Assembly: GCA_947258495.1 (NCBI GenBank)
Contig: CAMYIN010000105.1
Location: 1 to 39,399 of the forward strand
Direction of reading: 5' to 3'
From: an uncultured Gammaproteobacteria bacterium
GTDB taxonomy: Bacteria > Pseudomonadota > Gammaproteobacteria > Arenicellales > JAANXG01
Length of the DNA stretch: 39,399 nucleotides
Part shown: positions 9,281 to 16,974 of the stretch, one piece after another
How the letters are laid out: every line of letters starts with the position of its first letter
Position numbering within the stretch: position 1 is the stretch's first letter
Made by a program: the position numbers and the translations under genes
Notes under the pieces: generated by a model
What the model was told of the DNA's origin: nothing
The model's database searches: none
What the model saw: the letters and a program-made list of their open reading frames with translations, nothing else

Positions 9281-9308
9281 CATATGATGGTATACTTTGC
9301 ATCATATG
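9281..9308 (+). promoter_or_regulatory. promoter and palindromic operator of Res-Xre operon
   Basis: CATATGATG at 9281-9289 and CATCATATG at 9300-9308 form a perfect 9-bp inverted repeat with a 10-bp spacer. The spacer holds TATACT (9291-9296), preceded by TGG, an extended -10. A dimeric regulator bound here would block polymerase, as expected for autoregulation by a toxin-antitoxin complex. It lies 22 bp before the antitoxin ATG. Confidence 0.7.
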
Positions 9309-9329
9309 AACTAATCCGGTTTAGGTACG

Positions 9330-9767
9330 ATGGTTAGAGCCCAGGACATTGCAGAAGTACTCGGAGGCCCCAAGACGTTGGGTCGCCGCATTCATTCCAT
9401 GATGGACCTCGACGACGCGGTGGCGAACGGTATTCCGCGTCCCGCCTTCGACGCCCTGGTGGCGCGCATCTCCGAGGAGTTGGACGAAGTTACGCGCGTC
9501 GGCCTTCGCTATCGCATCATCCCGCGCGCCACCTATCAGCGCTCGCGGACTCTCAACACCCAGCACAGCGAGACGGCCGAGCGCCTGGCGCGGATCTACG
9601 CCATGGTCCAGGCCGCCTGGGAGGACCCGGGCGCGGCGCGCCGATTTCTCATGACCCCGCATCCGGAACTCAAGGGCAAAACGCCGCTCGATGCGGCGCT
9701 CACCGAGATCGGCGGACGGCAGGTGGAGGAGATCCTTGAGCGCGCGAAAGCCGGCCTCCCCGTTTAA
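9330..9767 (+). CDS. Xre/MbcA/ParS-type antitoxin of Res-Xre module
   Basis: A 145-aa antitoxin. The N-terminus (AQDIAEVLGGPKTLGRRI) is the Xre-like HTH region seen in Res-Xre antitoxins, and the C-terminal half is the DUF2384/MbcA-ParS toxin-binding domain: ETAERLARIYAMVQAAWED, then RRFLMTPHPELKGKTPLDAAL and EIGGRQVEEILERA. In known systems it neutralises the RES toxin and represses its own promoter; the palindrome at 9281-9308 fits that role. The gene overlaps the toxin start by 32 nt, so translation is likely coupled. Confidence 0.9.
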   Translation: MVRAQDIAEVLGGPKTLGRRIHSMMDLDDAVANGIPRPAFDALVARISEELDEVTRVGLRYRIIPRATYQRSRTLNTQHSETAERLARIYAMVQAAWEDPGAARRFLMTPHPELKGKTPLDAALTEIGGRQVEEILERAKAGLPV

Positions 9768-10227
9768 GGGTACGCTGTCGGCATTTCGCATCGCCCACGC
9801 CGACTATCCGATTTTCGATGGCGGTGGAGCGTACAAATACGGCAGCCGCTGGTGTACGCCGGGCCGCTACATCGTCCACACCGCATCCACCTATTCGCTC
9901 GCGGTGCTCGAAAACGTCGTCCACTGGCGCTTATCGGCGCTGCCCCCGAGCCAGCACTTCATCCGCATCACCATACCCGAGGCGGTCTCGCGCATCGCGC
10001 TGCGCGCCGACGAGCTATCCGGCTGGAGCGATTACCCCTACGGCCCCAGCCAGGAGTACGGCGACGATTGGTACGACCGGCGCGCCAGCGCGGTGCTCAT
10101 CGTGCCCTCGGTGGTGTCGCCCTTCGAACCCAACGTGCTGTTGAACCAGCGTCACGAGGAATTCAGGCGCATTAAGGCGACGGATCCGGCGCCGGCCGTC
10201 TTGGACGAACGCCTGTTCGTTCAATAA
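9736..10227 (+). CDS. RES-domain toxin
   Basis: A 163-aa RES-domain protein, the toxin of a Res-Xre pair. Characterised RES toxins degrade or consume NAD+. The sequence holds the family's conserved polar residues: the Arg in FRIAHADYP, then GAYKYGSRWCTPG, HTASTYSLAVLENVVHW with the conserved Glu, and DWYDRRASAVLIVPS near the end. The start is taken as TTG 9736 because AGGTGGAGGAG lies just upstream and the product begins beside the RES fold; an ATG at 9691 would add Arg-rich, unlikely residues. A degraded second copy lies at 14888-15175. Confidence 0.88.
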   Translation: MSARKPASPFKGTLSAFRIAHADYPIFDGGGAYKYGSRWCTPGRYIVHTASTYSLAVLENVVHWRLSALPPSQHFIRITIPEAVSRIALRADELSGWSDYPYGPSQEYGDDWYDRRASAVLIVPSVVSPFEPNVLLNQRHEEFRRIKATDPAPAVLDERLFVQ

Positions 10228-10234
10228 AAATGTA

Positions 10235-10296
10235 AAATGGGGATAGATTTATTGTTAGCAGATTTGTCATTATCAAAAATAGATCTATTCCCATTT
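10235..10296. repeat. REP-like inverted repeat
   Basis: Arms at 10235-10253 (AAATGGGGATAGATTTATT) and 10277-10296 (AAATAGATCTATTCCCATTT) are imperfectly complementary. It belongs to the GGGGACAGATTTAT-like family scattered in this window. A similar half-site lies at 14868-14887, just before the RES pseudogene. Confidence 0.6.
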
Positions 10297-10341
10297 CCAA
10301 GTTTTACTGGCGTTGGTTGTCTCGAATTGAGGTAAGTGGTC

Positions 10342-11331
10342 ATGCCCATGGCACAGGTCATCCACAAACAGGGGCCGCCCGAGGTCATGTGCTGGCAGGA
10401 GTGGCCCGTGGCCGATCTGGGTCCAGGCGAGGTCCGCGTCCGCCACACGGCCATCGGCGTTAATTTCGCCGATACCTACCACCGTGCCGGTATCTCCCAT
10501 CCGTGGCCCGTTCCTCCGCTTCCCTGTGTGATTGGCTTCGAGGCAGCGGGGCGTGTCGAGGACGTAGGCGTCGATGTCACGGCCTTCCGGGTCGGCGATC
10601 GTGTTGCCTACGGACTACCGCCGCTGGGATCGTATTCGGAGCTGCGAAACTATCCGGTGGATAAGCTGCTCCGTCTCCCGGCGCAACTGGACGACAAGGA
10701 GGTCGCAGCGCTGCTGATGAAAGGCATGACCGCACAGTATCTGTTGTACAGGACGTATCAGGTACAATCCGGCGATACCATCGTGGTGCATGCCGCCGCG
10801 GGCGGGATGGGGTCGATTCTTTGCCGATGGGCAAAAGCCATGGGCGCACAGATCGTCGGTACTGTAAGTACCGACGAGAAGGCCGAGGCCGCGCGCGCGG
10901 CGGGATGTGATTTCCCCGTGGTCCGTGCTAAAGAGGATTTTGTGGCCAAGGTGCGTGAAGTCACCGACGGGGAGGGCGCCGCGGTAGTCTACGAGGCTAT
11001 CGGCAAAGACACGCTTCAAAAGTCGCTGGATTGTCTCCGGCCTATGGGTGTGTGTGCGGCGTACGGACACGTATCGGGTCCGCCCGATCCCATCGATATC
11101 ATTCAAGATCTAGGCGCGCGAGGTTCTCTGTTTATTACTCGACCCGCAATCATGCATTATCTGGCCAAACGGTCGGATCTCGAGTGGGCGGCGCGCGATC
11201 TGTTCAAGGCTATCGCCGACGGTATTCTGGAGGCGAATATCAACTCGGAGTACGCACTTGAAGACGCGGTGCAAGCACACCGGGCGATTGAAAGCGGAAC
11301 TACGTTGGGCGCGACAGTTTTGATCCCCTGA
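10342..11331 (+). CDS. NADPH:quinone oxidoreductase (zinc-less MDR family)
   Basis: A 329-aa quinone reductase/zeta-crystallin-type enzyme, which passes electrons from NADPH to quinones in the cytoplasm. Typical blocks: RHTAIGVNFADTYHRAG, then CVIGFEAAGRVEDVG and VGDRVAY. The NADPH-binding segment VVHAAAGGMGSILCRWAKA carries the AAxGGxG motif, followed by ARAAGCD and YEAIGKDTL. There are no structural or catalytic zinc ligands. GAGG at 10329-10332 fits ATG 10342; a GTG at 10336 is in frame but too close. It sits between the toxin-antitoxin pair and the GHKL cassette and may be ordinary cargo. Confidence 0.93.
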   Translation: MPMAQVIHKQGPPEVMCWQEWPVADLGPGEVRVRHTAIGVNFADTYHRAGISHPWPVPPLPCVIGFEAAGRVEDVGVDVTAFRVGDRVAYGLPPLGSYSELRNYPVDKLLRLPAQLDDKEVAALLMKGMTAQYLLYRTYQVQSGDTIVVHAAAGGMGSILCRWAKAMGAQIVGTVSTDEKAEAARAAGCDFPVVRAKEDFVAKVREVTDGEGAAVVYEAIGKDTLQKSLDCLRPMGVCAAYGHVSGPPDPIDIIQDLGARGSLFITRPAIMHYLAKRSDLEWAARDLFKAIADGILEANINSEYALEDAVQAHRAIESGTTLGATVLIP

Positions 11332-11394
11332 GCTTACGGATATCATTCATCGAATGGGAAAATAGTTCTCCTTTTTGTCTTTTTCGCCGCCACA

Positions 11395-13302
11395 ATGACT
11401 GATTCTCCCACCTGGAGATTTCGTCGGATGCAGCCCGGGGAGATGAACATCGACCCGATCGAGGCCGAGTTTTTCTCCACCGAGGCGCTCGGCAGCTTGG
11501 CGGACGCGCTGGTGCGGGAGGCCATTCAGAACTCCCTCGACGCCAGACTCCCCGGCGAACAACTCACGATCCGCATCTCTTTTCCGCAGGCGGGCGAGGT
11601 CTTGAACGGTGAGTCCAAGGTTCCGTATCTGGCGGGTCTGTGGGGGCATCTCAACGCCAACCGGAGCGGCCTCACGGATTTGCCTTCGTCGTCCGAGTTG
11701 CTGAACTACGTCGTCATCGAAGACTTCGGCACGCGTGGCCTGCAGGGCGATCCGTCGCAAAGCGAAGACGTCGAACTCGACGCCGCCGCGGCGAGAAACG
11801 ACTTCTATTATTTCTGGCGCAATGTCGGCCGTTCCCGCAAACACGCCGCGGAACTGGGCCGCTGGGGCCTGGGAAAAACGGTGTTTTCGGCGGCCTCGCG
11901 CATCAACGCCTTTTTCGGTTTGTCGATTCGGGCCGACGACCGGCGACGCGTGCTGATGGGCCAGGCGGTGCTGAAGATCCATAAGCTGCGAGACCAGCGT
12001 TTTTATCCCTATGGGTATTTCGGGCGCTTCGACAATGGATTCGCGCTGCCGCTCGAAGACGCGGCGCACGTGCAGCGCTTCCGCCGCGATTTTCTGATCT
12101 CGCGAAGCGACGAACCCGGCCTGTCGGTGATCATACCGTTCCCCGTCGCCGAGCTCACGCCGCAGGCGGTGCTCGCCTCGATCATCCGGCACTACTTTAT
12201 TCCCATTATTTCTGGCGATATCTCGGCGGAAATCGTGCACGACGGCAAAACGGAATTTCTGGATGCACGGACTTTGGACCGATATATCACACGGGACTCC
12301 CGGGAAGACGCGCCCCAGCTGGGACGGTTGTTGGAACTGGCGCGCTGGGGCGTGCAGTTACCGCGCGAGCAGTACGCGCGCCTGAACCCGCCGTCCGCCG
12401 CTCGGGCGCCGCGATGGAACGACGACTGCATCGCCGCCGATGCCCTGGGGCCATTGCGCGGCCGCTTCAACGCCGGTCGGCCCATTGCAGTGAGCGTGCC
12501 GGTTTGGGTGAAGCCGGCCGCGGCGGAGCCCGTGCTGTCGCAGTTCGACGTCTACCTGGAGCGCGACGACGCCCTCGGCAGCGCGGAGGAGCATTTCGTC
12601 CGCGACGGCATCACCATCGCCGGCGTGCGGGCGGCGATGCAGAAAGGCATGCGGGTGCTGGTGCTGGTCCGCGACCAGCCGCTGTCGGAGCTGCTGGGAG
12701 ACTCCGAAAATCCGGCGCACACCGAGTGGCAGGAGCGTTCCCCGAAATTCAAGGATCGCTATCGCCACGGTCCTTTTACTCTTCGCTACGTAAAGAACGT
12801 CCCGCGTGAGATAGTGCGGGCGATGACACGGCCAACGGAGGATCGGGACTTTGATTTGTTGCGCCACGTCTTTGCCCTGGACATTCCTACCGAGCAGTCG
12901 GTCGTGGATCCGAAAAAAGGCCGGGAGGACAAGCCGGGAACCGAGGACACCGGCGAAGCGATGAGCGTCGAGACCGTGGGCGTGGATCGCTTTTTTCAGC
13001 TGCAAAAACTGCACGGCGGTTTCCGCCTCGCAGGCAACGGTGACGGCAGGGCGATGCCGCGCAATGCGGCGGTTTGGGTGGCGTACGACGTGCGGCGGGG
13101 CAATCCCTTCATCCAGTACCAGCGGCCGGACTTCGAGTTGGACAAACCGCCCATCGTCATCGAAAGCGAACATGCGGAGATCACGCGGCGCGGCGGCAAT
13201 CTGCTGGTAATCGACATTCGGGACCCGCATTTCCGCGTGACCGTTGAGGGATTCGATGTGCGCCGCGACATCCGCGTGCGTGTCGAGGCGTCCGCCCTGT
13301 GA
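11395..13302 (+). CDS. GHKL-type ATPase, first gene of three-gene cassette
   Basis: A 635-aa protein with the Bergerat (GHKL) ATP-binding signature. The N box is LVREAIQNSLDAR (E42, N46, D49). G1 is IEDFGTRGL (D110, G112, G115). A glycine loop GRWGLGKT (155-162) matches the lid motif. This pattern is seen in MORC/Hsp90/MutL-like ATPases and in ATPases of restriction-type systems, not in histidine kinases, since no HisKA or periplasmic part exists. The C-terminal ~450 residues match nothing I recognise. Its stop overlaps the next gene as GTGA (13299-13302). A role as the motor or switch of a conflict system is inferred from architecture and operon only. Confidence 0.75.
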   Translation: MTDSPTWRFRRMQPGEMNIDPIEAEFFSTEALGSLADALVREAIQNSLDARLPGEQLTIRISFPQAGEVLNGESKVPYLAGLWGHLNANRSGLTDLPSSSELLNYVVIEDFGTRGLQGDPSQSEDVELDAAAARNDFYYFWRNVGRSRKHAAELGRWGLGKTVFSAASRINAFFGLSIRADDRRRVLMGQAVLKIHKLRDQRFYPYGYFGRFDNGFALPLEDAAHVQRFRRDFLISRSDEPGLSVIIPFPVAELTPQAVLASIIRHYFIPIISGDISAEIVHDGKTEFLDARTLDRYITRDSREDAPQLGRLLELARWGVQLPREQYARLNPPSAARAPRWNDDCIAADALGPLRGRFNAGRPIAVSVPVWVKPAAAEPVLSQFDVYLERDDALGSAEEHFVRDGITIAGVRAAMQKGMRVLVLVRDQPLSELLGDSENPAHTEWQERSPKFKDRYRHGPFTLRYVKNVPREIVRAMTRPTEDRDFDLLRHVFALDIPTEQSVVDPKKGREDKPGTEDTGEAMSVETVGVDRFFQLQKLHGGFRLAGNGDGRAMPRNAAVWVAYDVRRGNPFIQYQRPDFELDKPPIVIESEHAEITRRGGNLLVIDIRDPHFRVTVEGFDVRRDIRVRVEASAL

Positions 13303-14075
13303 TTCGACGCCTCAACTACACGGGCCGCAGGAAGATCCCCCGCTCGGCGGTGACGATTCGGTTGCTGCCTGCGGACGATGCCGGGTATGCGTTTGCCGCC
13401 GACCTCGACCTGGCGCCGTTGGGCTTCCCCAAGGACTCCAGCGTCTTCGTCGAGGCCTACAACTCGGCTTCGTACATGCGGTTCGCCTTCGGAACCATTG
13501 GCAAACCCCGCGACCCGGATGACCTGCGCTTGACGGACGTTACCTCGCGGCCGCTGCCGAAGTTCCGCGTAAAAGTGGTTGATCAATCCAGGCGCCACGG
13601 ATTGTTGCTCGGCGTGGCCGACAAGCTCATACCGCTGCGCCCGCGTGAGGACGTAGACAACAGGCAATCGTTGCTGCCGGTCGATTTCTGCGATCTGGGG
13701 GATCGTGTCTGGCGCTTGGAGCTGAGCGACTGGCCGGTGCTGGAGCTGAACAACCGCGTCGACGCCATCGGCGAGGCCGCACGTACAGGAGATGCGTTTC
13801 TGGCGCTGGTTTATCCCGAGATACTGCGCCACATTCTCCACGAAATCCTGATCGTTCTCGAGGAGACCGATGTCGGCTTTGACGACGGCGAATGGACCAG
13901 TCTGTGGTTGCGTTTCGTGGGCGCGCTTCCGGGCGTGACCGAGCCCCCGAGCGGTGTGGGCGATGCCGGGATGGCGAGGCGGCGTGAATGGATAGAAGAG
14001 GCGGTGCTGGGTTTTTGCCGATCCAGGCGGGCGCGGCAGCGGTTTGCGAAGGCGCTGCGCAAGGAATCGAGCTGA
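13299..14075 (+). CDS. hypothetical protein, second gene of GHKL cassette
   Basis: A 258-aa protein of unknown family. It starts at GTG 13299, overlapping the ATPase stop by 4 nt, and its own stop overlaps the next ATG (TGATG), so the three genes should be translated together. The N-terminal half looks beta-rich (RSAVTIRLLPADDAGY, SVFVEAYNSASYMRFAFG), the C-terminal part helical and Arg-rich (RREWIEEAVLGFCRSRRARQ). No nuclease, methylase or helicase motif was found. It could be an adaptor or target-recognition subunit of the ATPase (inference). Confidence 0.7.
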   Translation: MIRRLNYTGRRKIPRSAVTIRLLPADDAGYAFAADLDLAPLGFPKDSSVFVEAYNSASYMRFAFGTIGKPRDPDDLRLTDVTSRPLPKFRVKVVDQSRRHGLLLGVADKLIPLRPREDVDNRQSLLPVDFCDLGDRVWRLELSDWPVLELNNRVDAIGEAARTGDAFLALVYPEILRHILHEILIVLEETDVGFDDGEWTSLWLRFVGALPGVTEPPSGVGDAGMARRREWIEEAVLGFCRSRRARQRFAKALRKESS

Positions 14076-14797
14076 TGGCGGAACTCGTGCGCGCGCTCGA
14101 TAGTGCGGGGATCGAGCGGTTCCGGAAATATCTGTCCGGCCTGCGGGGAAACAAGCGCGGCGACCCGCCGCGGGGGTTGTTGGAAGACCCTCGCCATACC
14201 TCTGAATTGTCGGTCGACGTGTCGATCGAGCGGCGCGATTTTCCACATAGGCTGGCGCTGGGAGAATACCTGTGCGAGATACTTGCGCCGTTGCCCGCGG
14301 AAGACACGGATCGGAACCAGGGATTGTGGACCTGGCTGTCGCTGTTTCTGTTCGATCAAGTCTGCCCGGCGGATCCCGACGGTGCCCGACGGCCGGGTCA
14401 GGACTATCGCCACATTCCCGAATTCAGTTTCCGGTACCGGCACCGGCATCTGTTGTTCGGGCCCTATCAGGTGTTTCGTCGGCACGGCATCGATTCGACG
14501 CTGTTGCTGTCGGGACCACTGCACCGGGAAAGCACGATCTATCACGAAATAGCTGGACGGCAGGACTTGATCGCGAACCTCGGAGTCGTCAACGCTGCGA
14601 CCAGGCTGTACCTCGACGAAGACAGCCGCTCCCCGAAGCCGGGTTCACAAGCCGCGTCAGTCCGCGGTGGTTCAGTTCGGCGTTTTGTTCGCGTGTTGCA
14701 GCAACTCGACGTGAACTACGACATCTACGGCATGTCGGGCGCCGATATTCTCAGCCTACTTCCGAGCGAATTCGATCAATGGACTAACAACGGCTAG
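14075..14797 (+). CDS. hypothetical protein, possibly DUF6339-like, third gene of GHKL cassette
   Basis: A 240-aa protein beginning MAELVRALD at ATG 14075 inside the TGATG overlap. It is helical, with aromatic-rich blocks (LWTWLSLFLFDQVCP; HRHLLFGPYQVFRRHG). Length, composition and its place after a GHKL ATPase remind me of DUF6339-type proteins seen in restriction-like loci, but this is from memory and weak. No catalytic motif is evident. An ATG at 13988 in the same frame is rejected because it lies inside the previous gene and gives a low-quality N-terminus. Confidence 0.65.
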   Translation: MAELVRALDSAGIERFRKYLSGLRGNKRGDPPRGLLEDPRHTSELSVDVSIERRDFPHRLALGEYLCEILAPLPAEDTDRNQGLWTWLSLFLFDQVCPADPDGARRPGQDYRHIPEFSFRYRHRHLLFGPYQVFRRHGIDSTLLLSGPLHRESTIYHEIAGRQDLIANLGVVNAATRLYLDEDSRSPKPGSQAASVRGGSVRRFVRVLQQLDVNYDIYGMSGADILSLLPSEFDQWTNNG

Positions 14798-14867
14798 AGG
14801 TGGTGCGATACATGCGCGTCGAGATGTTTCTGAATTAAGGAGTCCGTTTGATTTTTAAAACGTAATG

Positions 14868-14887
14868 AACAGAACTATCCCCATTAT
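14868..14887. repeat. half-site of REP-like repeat
   Basis: AACAGAACTATCCCCATTAT resembles the right arm of the repeat at 10277-10296. It lies directly before the RES pseudogene. Confidence 0.35.
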
Positions 14888-15175
14888 GGTACCCATATTT
14901 TCCACACCGCCTCCCCCTATTCGCTGGTGGTCCTCGAAAACGTCGTGCGGTGACGCTTGTCGGTGCTGCCCGCCGAGGAGATTCCCGGGTGGAGCGATTA
15001 CCCCTACGATCCCAGCCAAGAGTACGGCGACGATTGGTACGACCGGCGCGCCAGCGCGGTGTTCATCTTCCCCTCGGTAGTGTCACCTTTCGAATCCAAC
15101 GTATTTTTGAACCAGCGTCACGGGGAATTGTGGCGCATCACGGCGACGGATGCGGTGCCGGCCGTATTGATTGGT
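14888..15175 (+). pseudogene. degraded RES-domain toxin, second copy
   Basis: The frame reads like the toxin at 9736-10227: FHTASPYSLVVLENVV, then a TGA where the intact gene has TGG (VVHW), then RLSVLP. An in-frame loss of about 20 codons follows, then a well-conserved end (GWSDYPYDPSQEYGDDWYD, RRASAVFIFPSVVSPFE, FLNQRH). The first third, including the conserved Arg, is gone. The DNA is still very similar to the intact copy, so duplication was fairly recent. No antitoxin remnant was seen before it. Confidence 0.85.
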
Positions 15176-15183
15176 AACGTGGA

Positions 15184-15599
15184 TCAATCGTATCCGACTA
15201 GAAAAGCTAGAAAGTGTGCAGGGGGGAACAGCGCGACGAGCAGAACAACCCAGTAAAAGGGTCTTAATGTTCGATGTAGACGATGCCGCCGGATCTTGAC
15301 CATCGCAAGGATCCAGATCACCAGCAGACCCAGTAACAGTGCGGGAAGAATAAGCGGGGCTGCCCAGGCGTCGAAGTCGCTCAGATTCATCGTGCCGTGG
15401 TAGACGACAACCAAGCCAAACAGGACGACGACTAGAAGAATGCGCCCAATGATCGCGCCAGGATTTTTCTTGATCGCTGATTCTGCGCTCCGGCACAGGC
15501 CGGTCCGGATTGCGAAGATGACGACAAGCGCGATAGCGCCGAGCGACCAGTATTACTGGAGGATCGTCAGTAGAGACCATTCGGCGCTTATTTTTCTTT
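15184..15599 (-). pseudogene. small membrane protein gene, interrupted
   Basis: Reading leftward from 15599, one frame codes for hydrophobic segments (LGAIALVVIFAI; ILLVVVLFGLVVVYHG; PLILPALLLGLLVIWILAM; FYWVVLLVALFPPAHFLAFLVG), about four membrane helices. The frame is cut by a TAA at 15553-15555, with protein-like sequence (AEWSLLTILQ) before it and no start codon visible. Either the gene is decayed or a shorter version starts at TTG 15414. The family is not recognised. It ends against the RES remnant. Confidence 0.5.
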
Positions 15600-15751
15600 C
15601 TACCGGCGCATTGAATCAACGATCAAGGAATTACCATATTGATTCTAGCAGGTGATCAAACTCAGGCGGATGCGACGGGATGGTGTGGTCACTGCGACCG
15701 TAGATCAATACGCCGTTAAAAAAATCTGTCCCAGTTTTGCGCCGCGTCGGA

Positions 15752-16534
15752 CTATCGGATCCTGCTCATATCGATTGTGTAAAGCAATCTTGTGGCCGGA
15801 GCGCCTTGGGGTTGCGCCGCGGCTGCTGTTGACAGCCGGTTTATTTCAATTATTTCGCTGCGCAGTTTCGATGCGTACAATTCAAGCTGTTGCTTACGCG
15901 CGGCGTCCGTCGCGGTGCGTAATTCATTCTCGACCCCATCCAGCTCTTTTCGCACCATTTCCAGTTCTCGTTCCAATACCGGCTTTACGTCGACCGCGAA
16001 GCCGTAGGCTACCTCGTCAGCGGGCAGATCGCATTCCCCCTCGTCCCAGAGCCGTTTCGCGATCGGCGTCCGAACGGCGGCAACGACGTTAAAAAACAGC
16101 GTCTCATCCCTAGGCACGCGGTTCGTTTCCATCAGCGTTTTGATGCTTTCGCCCATGAAGCGTGAAGAATCGGGAAATGAGACGTCTTCGTAACCCGCGG
16201 TGTTGCAGTGGTGCGCGACGAAAAGCCAGTCGTGGATAATGTACGCCGGTGCTAGCCCCCAGGGGGAATAACCGGGAATGGACCAGAAAATGCGCGGGAT
16301 TGAACCGCCGTCCGTATACATCGGTTTCGGTTCGATGACGCGGTCGCCGGCGGCCGTTTTGAAACGCAGCGGATTGGTCTGGTTGGGTACAAAGAGGAAC
16401 CGGTCCGGTTCGAGCCAGCGTATTTCGAGTACACCCGTGAACTCACCGGTCTCAGCATTATCATATGCTATGTGTGCCCAACACCCGCTCAACACAAAGG
16501 AAGCTACTATTGTCGCTAGCTTGCAATGCATCAT
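15752..16534 (-). CDS. DUF1353-like lipoprotein with C-terminal coiled coil
   Basis: A 260-aa predicted lipoprotein. MMHCKLATIVASFVLSGC is a short signal peptide ending in a lipobox (LSGC), which decides the start at 16534 or 16531 rather than the longer frame from 16627. The central part has the DUF1353 look (YTDGGSIPRIFWSIPG, then PAYIIHDWLF), a family found in phage and bacterial genomes and suspected to be hydrolase-like. About residues 195-245 are a charged heptad-like helix (ERELEMVRKELDGVENELR). It is transcribed away from the SIR2-TIR gene. Membrane-anchored DUF1353 proteins with a coiled coil are unusual to me. Confidence 0.8.
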   Translation of the reverse strand: MMHCKLATIVASFVLSGCWAHIAYDNAETGEFTGVLEIRWLEPDRFLFVPNQTNPLRFKTAAGDRVIEPKPMYTDGGSIPRIFWSIPGYSPWGLAPAYIIHDWLFVAHHCNTAGYEDVSFPDSSRFMGESIKTLMETNRVPRDETLFFNVVAAVRTPIAKRLWDEGECDLPADEVAYGFAVDVKPVLERELEMVRKELDGVENELRTATDAARKQQLELYASKLRSEIIEINRLSTAAAAQPQGAPATRLLYTIDMSRIR

Positions 16535-16974
16535 CAGTATCCTACAATCGTGTTGAACCACCGGACGGGTCACAATGCAGGACATTGAGTATAACTGTTG
16601 CAAGTAGCGCCCACCAATGGCTGTCATTGCCGTATCGCTTTAATCCGCGCACCGTGAGCATCGGTACTGTACACGCCGATCATCGTCAGAATAATAAGGG
16701 ACAAACCAGGCTTTGCGGTAGCGGGCTCGCGCGGACGATAGTCGAAAACCGATGCTATTGCGGTTTACCGGATTCCTTTTCCATGTGCCACTGATCGAAT
16801 ATTCATGGATTAGAAGTAGCGTGTTTGACCTGGATCAAACATTTTAGAATGTCAATGCCATTAGATATTGGCACTAATTCGTCACCAATCTGTACACAGC
16901 GTTAGTCGTTAGGGAGAACGAATTCAACTCTATTTCAAAGCTTAAGATTCGAGGGTAGATTTAAGGATGGCAAT
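16535..16974. other. divergent AT-rich intergenic region
   Basis: 440 bp between the lipoprotein (minus) and SIR2-TIR (plus) genes, clearly richer in A/T than the flanks. It holds the FNR/CRP-like box at 16825-16838. No protein-like frame is seen. Confidence 0.5.
16825..16867 (+). promoter_or_regulatory. candidate FNR/CRP-family box and promoter of SIR2-TIR gene
   Basis: TTGACCTGGATCAA (16825-16838) matches the FNR consensus TTGATN4ATCAA at 9 of 10 positions. A -10-like TAGATA at 16862-16867 places a start near 16874, putting the box centre at about -42, the class II activator position. The gene begins at 16975. Confidence 0.4.

Noticed and set aside
9691-9735. Longer N-terminus of the RES toxin from ATG 9691
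   Set aside because: It lacks a ribosome site, gives an Arg/Ser-rich stretch, and lies deeper in the antitoxin gene than the well-placed TTG 9736.
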